A stretch of DNA of 64,000 bases from AP-15 sp963812675 (GTDB lineage Bacteria > Pseudomonadota > Alphaproteobacteria > ATCC43930 > CGMCC-115725): NCBI GenBank assembly GCA_963812675.1, contig CAWEWR010000031.1, positions 1-64,000 of the forward strand, in the 5' to 3' direction. Each line of letters starts with the position of its first letter. Position 1 is the first letter of the stretch. This document shows, one piece after another, positions 25,632 to 34,231 of the stretch. A program made the translations under genes and the position numbers. The notes under the pieces were generated by a model. That model did no database searches. It saw only the letters and a list, made by a program, of their open reading frames with translations, and was not told where the DNA came from.

Positions 25632-26341
25632 ACCGCGTATCAATGATCGTGCTTGTGCGCGACGAAAGCCGAAGCTGGGTAAAGAAAACGCGTGAAACCC
25701 CCGGTGCCACTTCCGAAACGCGCTGATGAGGAGCCAACTTTCCGGAACACCGATTATCCGCCAAACCGACCCCATCTCTGGTCTGCTCGATCAATTTACG
25801 AGGGCAATTCGAAAGCAGGCTGACTTTTTTAGGAGACTTTTTACAAACTAGAGCGTATAAACGCCTCACTTTTAGTCCGAAGGGAGGCCACCGCGCCAAA
25901 CGGCGACCTCCCCCGATTGGTGCCCCTTGGCACCTGCGAGTAGCGCCGGTCCATTTAGGAGTCGATGCTACCCGAAAAACTAAGGCGGCGGCTTCATCTC
26001 TGCCTCCTTTCGCGGTAGGAACAAAGCAGCGGGTCCCCTCTTGGAAAAGCAGGACCCGCCGATCTCGCTATGTTATACCAAAACGCGGTTTTTTGCAACC
26101 CCCAAGGGTAATTTCCCACGCCGGGACAACGAGAATGCCCGCGCTGGTCGGATGATCCGACATCGTTGCCCTTTTCGGATTTTTCAGAATCGCCGTTATG
26201 CGGCAAATCGAAAATTGTGGGCGGCAGTGCTCGGCGCGGGATGGATAGAATACATAATCATGCAATTGCCATATTCGTATTGTACTGTCGTGGGCATCGG
26301 GACCCGTGAGCGGGTGCGAATTGCGATTGAAGGAGATGTCG
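25632..26341. other. 710-bp stretch without a supported gene; contains stable inverted repeats
   Basis: No frame here has both a ribosome-binding site and protein-like composition. Two inverted repeats stand out: a GGGAGG...CCTCCC stem near 25883-25912 and the perfect 8-bp stem GCGGGTCC / GGACCCGC at 26029-26059. A weak AAAAC-GCG-GTTTT hairpin lies near 26089-26101. These could belong to a small RNA or to the edge of a mobile element. I see no tRNA cloverleaf. Confidence 0.5.
26029..26059. repeat. Perfect 8-bp inverted repeat, possible RNA hairpin
   Basis: GCGGGTCC at 26029-26036 pairs with GGACCCGC at 26052-26059 around a 15-base AT-rich loop. No T-run follows directly, so it is not a classical terminator. 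It lies at the right edge of the mobile island. Confidence 0.4.
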
Positions 26342-26809
26342 ATGCCTGATCTCGACCAGATAAAACAGGGGGAACAGGGGGCGCGGGACAGGGGCGGGCG
26401 GTTTTCGAAGGGGCGGTCGGGCAATCCCGCCGGCCGGCCGCGCGGCTGCCGCGACCACGTCAACCGCGCTGCCCGGCTGTTGCTCGCCGGCGAGGGCGAG
26501 GCGCTGACCCGCAAAGCCGTCGAGCTGGCGCTCGCCGGCGACCCGGCGGCGTTACGGCTGTGCCTGGAACGCATCGTCGGGCCCTATCGCGAACGCGCGG
26601 TCGAATTCACGATGCCGCCAATCCGCAACGCCGCCGATTTGGCGGCTGCGATGGCCGCGGTCGCCGACGCGACGGCGCAGGGTGCGGTCACCCCGCGCGA
26701 GGCGATGCAATTCGGCCACGTCATCGAGGCCTATGTCCGCGCGGTCGAGGCAACCGAGTTCGAGCGGCGCTTGCGCGCGCTGGAGGCGGCCGATGTCGAG
26801 CCTGCTTGA
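26342..26809 (+). CDS. DUF5681-like protein
   Basis: Protein of 155 aa whose N-terminus reads GRFSKGRSGNPAGRPRG (about residues 19-35), the hallmark of DUF5681 proteins often found near phage or integrated elements. The rest is Ala-rich and helical, with a conserved LERIVGPYRERAVEF segment. The start at 26342 has AAGGAG eight bases upstream. It overlaps the next gene by 17 bp. The molecular function of the family is unknown; the basic N-terminal motif could bind nucleic acid. Confidence 0.8.
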   Translation: MPDLDQIKQGEQGARDRGGRFSKGRSGNPAGRPRGCRDHVNRAARLLLAGEGEALTRKAVELALAGDPAALRLCLERIVGPYRERAVEFTMPPIRNAADLAAAMAAVADATAQGAVTPREAMQFGHVIEAYVRAVEATEFERRLRALEAADVEPA

Positions 26810-27206
26810 TACTCGCCTCGACCGGGAGGAGGGGAGGCGAACGGCCGGCGCCGCCGAGCAAAGCTCGGCCGCGCTCCGCCGCCGTCACACATGGCGCGCC
26901 GAGGCCGCGATCGGCACGGTCATCCGCAGCGCGCTGGCGCGCGCCGGCGTCGATGCGGCGCAGGCCACCCGCCTTTGTCTTGCCGACGAAGCCGCCGCGG
27001 CCCTCGTCGCGCTCTCCGACACGCCGGAAATGCAGCGCGCCGATAGCGACGGTCCGGCGGCTGAGGATTGCGCAGCGGGAGACGCCTTCAAGCCTAAAAT
27101 CCTGGCGCTGGCGCGAGGCTTTGCCGACGCGCCGCCGCCCGACTTCGCCCGAGCCTCCTTCGCCGAACTGTTTGCCTGGTCGCTCGCCCAGCCGCCAGCG
27201 GAATAA
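26793..27206 (+). CDS. Hypothetical protein, 137 aa, coupled to the DUF5681 gene
   Basis: Begins inside the 3' end of the DUF5681 gene, with GGAGG seven bases before the ATG, so the two are probably translationally coupled. The product is Ala-rich and helical with no signal peptide or membrane span. The C-terminal end FARASFAELFAWSLAQP looks like a short amphipathic helix. No family is recognised. It converges on mnmE, whose stop is 17 bp away. Confidence 0.65.
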   Translation: MSSLLDTRLDREEGRRTAGAAEQSSAALRRRHTWRAEAAIGTVIRSALARAGVDAAQATRLCLADEAAAALVALSDTPEMQRADSDGPAAEDCAAGDAFKPKILALARGFADAPPPDFARASFAELFAWSLAQPPAE

Positions 27207-27223
27207 TCTTGAAACTGGGTGGG

Positions 27224-28483
27224 TTACTTGCCGATGCAGAAATCGCGGAAGATCACGTCGAGGAGGTCTTCGACATCGACGGCGCCGGTGATGCGGCCGA
27301 GGCTGCGCAGCGCGAGGCGGAGGTCTTCGGCGCGTAATTCGGGCATTCCGGCAGAGAAGGATCGCCGCAAGGATGCCGCGGCTTCTTCGAGCGCCTGGCG
27401 ATGCCGCGCCCGGGTCAGCACCGGGGCTTCGATGCGGTAGGTTTGCGCGACCCGCTCGCCGAGCACGGTTAGCAATCTGTCGATACCCTCGCCGGTGAGC
27501 GCCGAGACTGGTAAGGCCGGAGGGGACAGATCGGTGTCCGCCGCCGGCGCGAGATCGATTTTGTTGGCGACCAGGATCGTGTCGGCTCCGGGCCACGCCG
27601 ACGCGCCGGCGGCGTCTGCGGGTTGCGCAATATCGAAAACGAAGAGCCGGATTTCGGCTTGCTCGGCTCGCTGTACCGCTCGACGCTTGCCTTCCTGCTC
27701 GATCGCATCCGCGCTGTCGCGGAGCCCGGCGGTGTCGGCGAGCACGACGGGGTAACCGCCGAGATCGATCGCGACTTCGATCACATCCCGCGTGGTGCCG
27801 GGGAGCGGCGAGGTGATGGCCACGTCGCGCCGCGCAATCCGGTTCAGGAGACTGGATTTTCCGGCGTTGGGAGGGCCGACGATCGCGACGTCGATGCCGT
27901 CGCGCAGTCTTTCGCCGCGATGCCCGTCGGCCAGGTGACGCTCGATTTCGGCGACGAGCGCCTCGGTCTCACCAAGGATGCGATCGTCGATTTCCGGGGG
28001 AAGGTCCTCGTCCGGAAAATCGATCGCCGCCTCGAGGTGGGCGAGGATGCGGGTCAGCCGATCCCGCCAGCCGCGATAAACGTCACCCAACTCGCCGCCG
28101 AGCTGGCGCAATGCCTGGCGGCGCTGAGCCTCGGTCTCCGCCGCGGCAAGATCGGCGATCGCCTCGGCCTGCAACAGATCGAGCTTGCCGTTGAGGAAGG
28201 CGCGACGGGTGAATTCGCCAGGCTCTGCGAGGCGCAGCCCGAACCGGGCGAGGGCCTGCATGACGGCGGCGAGCACGGCGCGGCTGCCGTGCAGATGGAG
28301 TTCCGCCACATCCTCGCCGGTCGCACTCCGCGGCCCGGGGAACCACAGAACAAGGCCGTCGTCGAGCGCGTCCCCGTTCTGCGGATCGACCAGGCGCCGC
28401 CGCTGCGCGACCCGCGGTGGCGGCAAGCCGCCGGCAAGCAGCGTCAGCACTCTCCCGGCATCCGGCCCTGAAATGCGCAGCAC
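27224..28483 (-). CDS. mnmE: tRNA uridine-5-carboxymethylaminomethyl modification GTPase
   Basis: With MnmG it installs cmnm5 or related groups on U34 of tRNAs. Visible parts are the folate-binding N-domain (HGSRAVLAAVMQALARFGLR and FTRRAFLNGKLDLLQAEAI), the G domain with P-loop GPPNAGKSSLL, switch-2 DTAGLRD, the NKID base motif, and the diagnostic C-terminal FCIGK whose Cys is catalytic. The listed start is GTG at 28483. However, 22 upstream in-frame codons still encode the conserved family start (DPEAETIFAPATAAGRAAVA). No ATG, GTG or TTG precedes them before an in-frame TGA at 28574-28576. The true start is therefore non-standard, or a base error is present near 28560. Confidence 0.92.
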   Translation of the reverse strand: MLRISGPDAGRVLTLLAGGLPPPRVAQRRRLVDPQNGDALDDGLVLWFPGPRSATGEDVAELHLHGSRAVLAAVMQALARFGLRLAEPGEFTRRAFLNGKLDLLQAEAIADLAAAETEAQRRQALRQLGGELGDVYRGWRDRLTRILAHLEAAIDFPDEDLPPEIDDRILGETEALVAEIERHLADGHRGERLRDGIDVAIVGPPNAGKSSLLNRIARRDVAITSPLPGTTRDVIEVAIDLGGYPVVLADTAGLRDSADAIEQEGKRRAVQRAEQAEIRLFVFDIAQPADAAGASAWPGADTILVANKIDLAPAADTDLSPPALPVSALTGEGIDRLLTVLGERVAQTYRIEAPVLTRARHRQALEEAAASLRRSFSAGMPELRAEDLRLALRSLGRITGAVDVEDLLDVIFRDFCIGK

Positions 28484-28573
28484 CGCGACAGCAGCGCGTC
28501 CCGCCGCCGTCGCCGGCGCGAAGATCGTCTCGGCTTCCGGATCGTTCAGCAGGATTATGCGCCCATTGCGTAT

Positions 28574-28672
28574 TCAGACATTGGCGGCCGGAGGGTTGAG
28601 AATGCTCATGGCGGTCTGCAAATCCTCGCGCACCGCCTGATGAAGATCGCCAACGATGACCACCGCTTTCAC
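28574..28672 (-). CDS. Possible 32-aa small protein overlapping the end of the gene at 28669
   Basis: A GTG start overlaps the TGA stop of the preceding frame (GTGA), a common coupling arrangement. The product begins with KAVVIVGDLHQAVREDLQTA and is not arginine-rich. Its stop codon lies in frame with mnmE immediately downstream. It could be a short real gene or an upstream piece of a decayed one; nothing else supports it. Confidence 0.3.
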   Translation of the reverse strand: MKAVVIVGDLHQAVREDLQTAMSILNPPAANV

Positions 28673-28818
28673 CGCTCGGCCGTCACCAGCACCCCGCGAT
28701 CGACGCCGTGCACATATGTATGCGGGCCGAGATCGTGCGGGTAGGGGCCTACGACCAGGGTGACGGCACTCTCGTTGACGACGACCTCGGTTCCGTCGAG
28801 CGCGCGAATGGCGATCAT
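28669..28818 (-). CDS. Small FlbD-like hypothetical protein, 49 aa
   Basis: Short frame with GAGGAGAGG before the ATG at 28818. The pattern MIAIRALDGTEVVVNESAVT followed by a Thr/Val-rich strand resembles the small beta proteins of the FlbD type. The similarity is weak and no flagellar gene is near. The frame extends upstream to 28947 but lacks a better start. It lies just ahead of mnmE on the same strand. Confidence 0.55.
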   Translation of the reverse strand: MIAIRALDGTEVVVNESAVTLVVGPYPHDLGPHTYVHGVDRGVLVTAER

Positions 28819-28950
28819 GGAGCCTCTCCTCGAACCTCGGGCAGGAGCGCACTGCACACCACCGGGTAAGTCAAGCGGGATCACGTTCGAGTTGACCGGC
28901 CCCGGTGTTAGTCGTTTGATCGCCGAAATTAACATGCGGAGGAGCATGCC

Positions 28951-29865
28951 ATGGCCGGCATGTTGGAAGCCAAAACCGCGGTCGTCACCGGTGCCGGCGG
29001 CGGCATCGGCCGCGAGATCGCACTCGCGATGGCGCGTGCCGGCGCCAAAATCGTGATCAATGATGTCGGGGCTTCGCTGTCCGGCGAGGGGCAGTCGGCG
29101 ACGCCGGCCGAGGAGACCAAGCGGCTAATCGAGCAGGGCGGCGGCGCGGCGGCCATCAGCACCGATTCCGTCGCCGAGTGGAGCTCGGCGCAAAAGATCG
29201 TCCAGGCTGCGCTCGACCATTTCGGCGGGCTCGACATTGTCGTCAACAACGCCGGCGTGCTGCGCGATCAGATCTTTCATCGGATGACGGCCGAAGATTG
29301 GCTCGCAGTGATCTCGGTTCACCTCAACGGCAGCTTCTTCGTCAGCCGTGCGGCGGCCGACCAGTACCGCAAGCAGGAGAGCGGCGCGTACGTTCATATC
29401 ACCAGCACCTCGGGGCTGATCGGCAATATGGGCCAGGCGAATTACGCCTCGGCAAAGCTCGGCATCACCGCCCTGTCGAAGGCGATCGCGATCGATATGA
29501 AGCGGTTCAACGTGCGCTCGAATTGCCTGTCGCCCTGGGCGTGGAGCCGGATGACCCAGTCGATCCCGGCCCACACCGAAGAAGAGCGGGCACGCGTCGC
29601 CAAAATTCAGCACATGACTCCCGACAAGAACGCGCCAATGGCGGTCTTTCTCGCCTCCGACGCGGCGCGGGACGTGACCGGTCAGGTGTTCGGCACGCGG
29701 ATGAACGAAATCTACCTTTTCAGCTCGCCGCGACCGATCCGCAGCCTGCATCGGGCCGACGGCTGGACCCCGGAAGCGATCGCCGAGCACGCCCTGCCGG
29801 CATTGCAATCCTCGTTCATGCCGCTCGACCGCTCGGGTGATGTCTTCTCTTGGGACCCGCTTTGA
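28951..29865 (+). CDS. Short-chain dehydrogenase/reductase, 304 aa
   Basis: SDR with a C-terminal extension. GAGGGIGRE gives the cofactor loop, NNAG is near residue 93, and YASAK (about Tyr157-Lys161) is the catalytic pair after the HITSTSGL segment. The last 60 residues (FSSPRPIRSLHRADGW and onward) extend beyond a classical SDR, as in multifunctional-protein-like 3-hydroxyacyl-CoA dehydrogenases. GGAGG lies before the ATG. It is followed 14 bp later by an HbpS/GlcG-like gene, so the two may be co-transcribed. A role in acyl-CoA or steroid-like catabolism is inference. Confidence 0.88.
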   Translation: MAGMLEAKTAVVTGAGGGIGREIALAMARAGAKIVINDVGASLSGEGQSATPAEETKRLIEQGGGAAAISTDSVAEWSSAQKIVQAALDHFGGLDIVVNNAGVLRDQIFHRMTAEDWLAVISVHLNGSFFVSRAAADQYRKQESGAYVHITSTSGLIGNMGQANYASAKLGITALSKAIAIDMKRFNVRSNCLSPWAWSRMTQSIPAHTEEERARVAKIQHMTPDKNAPMAVFLASDAARDVTGQVFGTRMNEIYLFSSPRPIRSLHRADGWTPEAIAEHALPALQSSFMPLDRSGDVFSWDPL

Positions 29866-29879
29866 AGCCGGAGGACCTC

Positions 29880-30383
29880 ATGTTGAAAAGGCCGTGTCTG
29901 CTGGCCATACTGGCAGTACTGTCGTGCGTCACTCAGGCCAGAGCTCAAGCTCCGCCTCCGACCCCGGCTCCGCCGCCTCTGCCCTATGGCGCGCCGATCA
30001 GCCTCGACGGCGCGAAGAAGGCCGCGGCGGCAGCTGTCGAGGAAGTAAAAAAGATTGGCGCCGCGCCTGATGCCATTGCCATCGTCGATCATGGCGGGTT
30101 CCTGATCTACTTCGAGCGAATGGACAACACCCAGCTGGGATCGGTAGAGATCGCCATCGACAAGGCCCGCTCCGCCGCCCTGTTCCGGCGGCCCAGCAAG
30201 GTCTTCGAGGATGCGCTCGCCGCCGGCCGCACGGCCATCCTGGCGTTGCACGGCGCTACACCGTTCGAGGGCGGGCTTCCGCTCGTCTCGGGCGGAAAAA
30301 TCGTCGGCGCGATCGGCGCTAGCGGCGGGACCGCGCAACAGGACGGCCAGGTCGCCAAGGCAGGAGCGGACACGGTCAAATAG
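29880..30383 (+). CDS. Exported HbpS/GlcG-family protein
   Basis: Haem-degrading/HbpS-like domain protein of 167 aa. It has a signal peptide (core LLAILAVLSCVTQARA), then a Pro-rich linker, then the GlcG domain with AIAIVDHGGFLIYFERMDNT, KARSAALFRRPSKVF and LPLVSGGKIVGAIGASGGTA, all typical. Members bind haem or cobalamin or sit beside oxidoreductases; the ligand here is unknown. GGAGG lies about six bases before the ATG. Confidence 0.88.
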   Translation: MLKRPCLLAILAVLSCVTQARAQAPPPTPAPPPLPYGAPISLDGAKKAAAAAVEEVKKIGAAPDAIAIVDHGGFLIYFERMDNTQLGSVEIAIDKARSAALFRRPSKVFEDALAAGRTAILALHGATPFEGGLPLVSGGKIVGAIGASGGTAQQDGQVAKAGADTVK

Positions 30384-30409
30384 CCGGTTCCGGCCCAGGG
30401 CGCGACGCC

Positions 30410-31864
30410 ATGTTAGCCGAATTTCGGGCCCGTCTGTCGGCGGCCTGCCGTTACGCAGCGGCAGCGGCGCTCGCATCTCAACTCTGCGGAACGGCGAGCG
30501 GCCAGCAGGCGGCACCGGCGCCGGCAATTGCCGGGCAAGTCCTGGTGATGTCGGATCTGCATTTCGACCCGATGGCGGATCCGCGGCTAGTCGACCAATT
30601 GGCCGCCGCCGAGCCCGAACAATGGAGCGCAGTGCTCGATAGCTCCGACGACCGCAGCCTCGGCCGATACGGGCGGGACAGCAATTGGCTGCTGCTCCGC
30701 TCTGCCCTGCAGCACATGGCGGAGACATTGCCGAAACCGACCTTCGTGCTGGTATCCGGTGATTTCCTCGCACACCGCTTCCGCCAAGAATTCGATGCCG
30801 CGGCGAAGGACCATTCGGATGCCGCCTATCGCATCTTCGTGCGGAAGACGATGCAGTTCCTTGGGCAACAGCTCGAGCAGGCGTTTCCGGCCACGGTGAT
30901 TCTTCCGGCGCTCGGCAACAACGACGAGGAGTGCGGCGACTATCAGCTGCAGCCCGGCGGGCCGTTTCTCGCCGACACCCTGCCAATTCTGCGCCGGCTC
31001 GTCGGAAGCGCCGGCGGGCCGGGTTTCGACCGCGATTGGCAGGGTTACGGCAATTACAGCGCTCGAGTCTCCGGCATCCGGATACTGTCGACGAACACCA
31101 ATTTCCTATCGGTCCATTATCGCAACGCCTGCGGGTCGGCCGCCGACGGAGATCCGGGGCGGGCAACGCTCGCCTGGCTCGATGCCCAGCTTGCTGCGGC
31201 AAAAGAGGCCCAGGAGCGGGTCTGGCTCCTCTATCATATCCCGCCGGGTATCGACGGCTATGCGACGCTGCGGCAAGGCTCATGCCCGGGCACTATGATC
31301 CCGATGTGGGATCAGGCGTATGCCGGGGCTTTTCTCGCTCTCATGAAGCGCTATGCCGATACCGTCACCGTCAGCTTCGCCGGCCACACCCACATGGACG
31401 ATTTCCGTCTGATCGCCGACACCGAGGGCCGCTATGGGTTTGCGCTGATCACGCCGGCGGTGAGCCCGATTTTTGGCCAGAACCCCGATTTTCGGACCGT
31501 CACCTACGACGCCGCGGGCGGGATTCTCGATCAAACCACCTATGATCTGACGAACTTTCCGCAGGCGACTACCGCCGCCCGGGGTGCTCCCCCGGAATGG
31601 CAGGCGGAGTACAGCTTTACCCGGCAATGGAGCCTGCCGAGGGTCGATCTGCCGAGCCTCGACCGTCTGTATTCAATGATCACGGACGCTCCGGTGGAGC
31701 GCGAGCAATGGCACATGATCTTCCCGGTATCGAGCCCGGGTTATTGGGCTCCATTCTCCGGCGGGAGCGAGCAACTGGCGCAGGCCGTCCGGGCGTTCCG
31801 TTGTGCATCGGGAAACGTCACCCCGTCTAATTACCAGCAATGCTACTGTAGCGGCCGAAACTAG
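30410..31864 (+). CDS. Exported calcineurin-like phosphoesterase (sphingomyelinase-type)
   Basis: Metallophosphoesterase of 484 aa resembling acid-sphingomyelinase-like phosphodiesterases. An N-terminal signal-type hydrophobic stretch precedes the domain. Metal-binding motifs appear in order: SDLHFDP, SGDFLAHRF, GNNDE, the YHIPPG histidine and GHTHMDDF. The lengthy C-terminal region (about 370-484) forms the extra domain usual for this subfamily and ends in CYCSGRN. It probably cleaves a phosphodiester or phosphomonoester in the periplasm; the substrate is not known. The gene is convergent with the membrane gene at 31878. Confidence 0.85.
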   Translation: MLAEFRARLSAACRYAAAAALASQLCGTASGQQAAPAPAIAGQVLVMSDLHFDPMADPRLVDQLAAAEPEQWSAVLDSSDDRSLGRYGRDSNWLLLRSALQHMAETLPKPTFVLVSGDFLAHRFRQEFDAAAKDHSDAAYRIFVRKTMQFLGQQLEQAFPATVILPALGNNDEECGDYQLQPGGPFLADTLPILRRLVGSAGGPGFDRDWQGYGNYSARVSGIRILSTNTNFLSVHYRNACGSAADGDPGRATLAWLDAQLAAAKEAQERVWLLYHIPPGIDGYATLRQGSCPGTMIPMWDQAYAGAFLALMKRYADTVTVSFAGHTHMDDFRLIADTEGRYGFALITPAVSPIFGQNPDFRTVTYDAAGGILDQTTYDLTNFPQATTAARGAPPEWQAEYSFTRQWSLPRVDLPSLDRLYSMITDAPVEREQWHMIFPVSSPGYWAPFSGGSEQLAQAVRAFRCASGNVTPSNYQQCYCSGRN

Positions 31865-31877
31865 CGGGAGAGGTGCT

Positions 31878-32627
31878 TCAAACGCGGTAGTGGGTTCCTC
31901 CGAATCTCGCCCGATCGTCCGGACTCTCGAACGGGCTGAAAATACTGGCGATCAGCACCGCCAGGATGCCGGTCAAAAAGATTCCGTCGAAGGTTCCCGC
32001 CCCGCCGATCGAAGCGATCGGTGCCCCCAACCCTTGCACCTTGCCGAAGTTGAGAAGATCGGCTCCGATTAGCGTGCCGAGCGAGCCGCCGATATAGGCA
32101 AGCGGCGCCGCATGCCTGCGCGACAGCAGCAAGCTGACGGCCGCTGCCGAAAGTGGGGGCACGAAAACAGGAAGCGCGATGCCGAGGCCGGGAACCGGAG
32201 TGGCGAGCCAATGGCACACCCCGGCGACCACTACGGTGGCGACAATCGCGCTGATCCATAAGCGGTTTCTGAAGTACAGGTAGATAGACAGAAATCCCGG
32301 GATCACTGCGCCGCCGACATTGACGGCGATTACCGTCCCGGGCCTGCTGATCACCTCCGGGATCACATAATGCATGCCGAAGTACCAGACTTCCTGCCCT
32401 GAGACGATCTGCTCCGCCGGGAGGCGGGCCACCGGGATATTCAAGTAGCTGCCGGCCAGCGAGGCCAACAATAAAAGCAGTGCGCCGTGGGGGCCCAAGC
32501 CCATGCTCAGGTAGGCTGAGCGTAACGCCTGCACCTCGATCCATGCGACGAGGACGAGAAAAATCAACGCCAACAACGAGAAGTGCGGCAGGGCAAGAGG
32601 GAGGTATTGCAGCTTTTCTAAATCCAT
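31878..32627 (-). CDS. DUF1614-like multi-span membrane protein
   Basis: Integral inner-membrane protein of 249 aa with about six to seven hydrophobic spans, for example FSLLALIFLVLVAWIEVQAL, GALLLLLASLAGSYLNIPV and GIFLTGILAVLIASIFSPF. Conserved-looking polar stations are NIPVARL, GYVIPE-type motifs (MHYVIPEVISRPGT), NVGGAVIPG and GTLIGADLLNFGK, matching my memory of DUF1614. Function unknown; transport has been guessed for the family. Confidence 0.78.
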   Translation of the reverse strand: MDLEKLQYLPLALPHFSLLALIFLVLVAWIEVQALRSAYLSMGLGPHGALLLLLASLAGSYLNIPVARLPAEQIVSGQEVWYFGMHYVIPEVISRPGTVIAVNVGGAVIPGFLSIYLYFRNRLWISAIVATVVVAGVCHWLATPVPGLGIALPVFVPPLSAAAVSLLLSRRHAAPLAYIGGSLGTLIGADLLNFGKVQGLGAPIASIGGAGTFDGIFLTGILAVLIASIFSPFESPDDRARFGGTHYRV

Positions 32628-32828
32628 CTTTGGTCTACGATCCGAGTTGCGCGGGATCTCTTATCCGACGAACGCAACTTGTTGCGCGCTGATCCGATAT
32701 CGTCGTCGGGACGCGGTTCCGGGCTGATGCAGGCCGGTTGATGCAGGGGTGAGATGTCAGGAAATTATAGCCGGCGGTGCGGAGGGGCGTGCTAGGCTCT
32801 GGGGTGCTGCATCGAAAAGGAGGAAACC

Positions 32829-33152
32829 ATGGCGCAATCGCAACCGTCGTCGGCTCGCGACCAGGTCCGCAACATCGTGCCGGGGCTGATCGACCTCAGC
32901 GAAAGAGTGCTGTTCGGGGAAGTGTGGGAGCGGCCAGGGCTCTCGAAACGCGACCGCAGTCTGATCACCTGCGCAACTTTGATCGCGCTCGGCCGCGAAA
33001 AGCAGCTCGTCGGCCATCTGCAGCGGGCTCTCGACAACGGCCTCACGAAAAACGAGCTCAGCGAAGTGATCACCCATCTCGCCTTTTATGCCGGCTGGCC
33101 TGCGGCGATGACCGCGGCGCTCGTAGCCAAGGACGTGTTCGAGAAGAAATAG
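32829..33152 (+). CDS. Carboxymuconolactone decarboxylase family protein
   Basis: Small AhpD/CMD-like helical protein of 107 aa. Landmarks are SKRDRSLITCATLIALGREK and the HLQRALDNGLTKNELSEVITHLAFYAGWPAA segment, diagnostic of the CMD family, in which the second helix carries a His. The peroxidase-type CxxC of AhpD is absent, so a decarboxylase or other role is more likely. GAGGAAA precedes the ATG. It sits 38 bp before a beta-hydroxyacid dehydrogenase, pointing to aromatic or organic acid catabolism. Confidence 0.9.
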   Translation: MAQSQPSSARDQVRNIVPGLIDLSERVLFGEVWERPGLSKRDRSLITCATLIALGREKQLVGHLQRALDNGLTKNELSEVITHLAFYAGWPAAMTAALVAKDVFEKK

Positions 33153-33190
33153 TGCCGGCCGATATCGGCATTTGACTGCGGGAGGGCGAG

Positions 33191-34123
33191 ATGAAGATAG
33201 GGTTCATCGGCTTGGGCATGATGGGTTCGGGCATGGCGGCCAATTTGCAAAAGGCCGGGCATGACCTTGTTGTCCACGATCTGCGCCGTGCCGCCGCCGA
33301 ACCCTACCTCGCCGCCGGCGCTGTTTGGGCGGATAGCCCGCGCGCGGTCGCCGAGGCGTCGGAGGTCGTGTTCACCTCGTTGCCCGGACCACCGGAGGTG
33401 GAGGCCGTGGCGCTCGGCGATAACGGTCTGCTTTCGGGCATGAGCCGCGGCAAAGCGTATTTCGACCTGTCGACCAATTCGCCGACGATGGTGCGCAAGA
33501 TCAACGCCGCCTTTGCCGAGCGCGACGTGTACATGCTCGACTCGCCGGTCAGTGGCGGCCCGCGCGGCGCCCGCACCGGCAGGCTGGCCCTGTGGGTCGG
33601 CGGCGACGAGCAGATCTTCAACCGCCACAAGCCCGTCCTCGACGCGATGGGCGACAAGGCGCGGTATGTCGGCCCGATCGGCGCGGGCTCCGTCGCCAAG
33701 CTCGTGCACAACGGTGCCGGTTACTGCATCCAGACCGCGCTCGCGGAGATGTTTACGGTCGGCGTCAAGGCCGGGGTCGAGCCGCTGGCGCTCTGGGAAG
33801 CGGTGCGCGACGGCGCCGGAGGACGCCGGCGCACTTTCGACGGTCTGATCGATCAGTTCTTGCCCGGAAAATACGAGCCTGCAGCCTTCGCATTGCGGCT
33901 CGCCCACAAAGACATGAGCCTCGCCACCCAGCTCGGCCGCGATTTCAACGTGCCGATGCGGATCGCCAATCTGGCGCTTGCGGAATTAAGCGAGGCCCTC
34001 AACCGCGGCTGGGGGGACCGCAACTCGCGTTCGCCGATGATTTTGCAGCAGGAGCGCGCCGGCGTCGAGATCCGCGTCGACCCGAAGCGCATCGAAGAAG
34101 CGGTCAAACGCGGCGACGATTAG
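33191..34123 (+). CDS. Beta-hydroxyacid dehydrogenase (3-hydroxyisobutyrate dehydrogenase family)
   Basis: NAD(P)-dependent dehydrogenase of 310 aa. GFIGLGMMGSGMAANL is the Rossmann start, and LDSPVSGGPRGARTGRL is the family substrate-binding signature. The catalytic Lys lies in GSVAKLVHNGAGYCIQ (near residue 175). Members oxidise 3-hydroxyisobutyrate, tartronate semialdehyde or gamma-hydroxybutyrate; which one applies cannot be read. A GGAGGG-like site precedes the ATG. It is downstream of the CMD gene on the same strand. Confidence 0.9.
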   Translation: MKIGFIGLGMMGSGMAANLQKAGHDLVVHDLRRAAAEPYLAAGAVWADSPRAVAEASEVVFTSLPGPPEVEAVALGDNGLLSGMSRGKAYFDLSTNSPTMVRKINAAFAERDVYMLDSPVSGGPRGARTGRLALWVGGDEQIFNRHKPVLDAMGDKARYVGPIGAGSVAKLVHNGAGYCIQTALAEMFTVGVKAGVEPLALWEAVRDGAGGRRRTFDGLIDQFLPGKYEPAAFALRLAHKDMSLATQLGRDFNVPMRIANLALAELSEALNRGWGDRNSRSPMILQQERAGVEIRVDPKRIEEAVKRGDD

Positions 34124-34124
34124 A

Positions 34125-34205
34125 GGGTAGGATGGGTAGAGCAGCAGCGAAACCCATCCTCTTTGGGAGGTAACGGTGGGTTTCGCTGCGCTCTACCCAC
34201 CCTAC
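34125..34205. repeat. 81-bp imperfect palindrome
   Basis: Inverted repeat with arms of about 31 bp: left arm containing TGGGTAGAGCAGCAGCGAAA (34133-34152), right arm its near-complement TTTCGCTGCGCTCTACCCAC (34181-34200). This GGGTAGAGCGCAGCGAAACCC motif is a common dispersed intergenic repeat in alphaproteobacteria, as I recall. It lies between two co-directional genes and could act as a terminator or mRNA stabiliser. Confidence 0.8.
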
Positions 34206-34231
34206 AGACTACAGACGGGAGGAGGAACGAG

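Noticed and set aside
26029..26101. tRNA gene or attachment site near the right edge of the island
   Set aside because: There are hairpins but no TpsiC loop, no anticodon arm and no repeat of a tRNA end.
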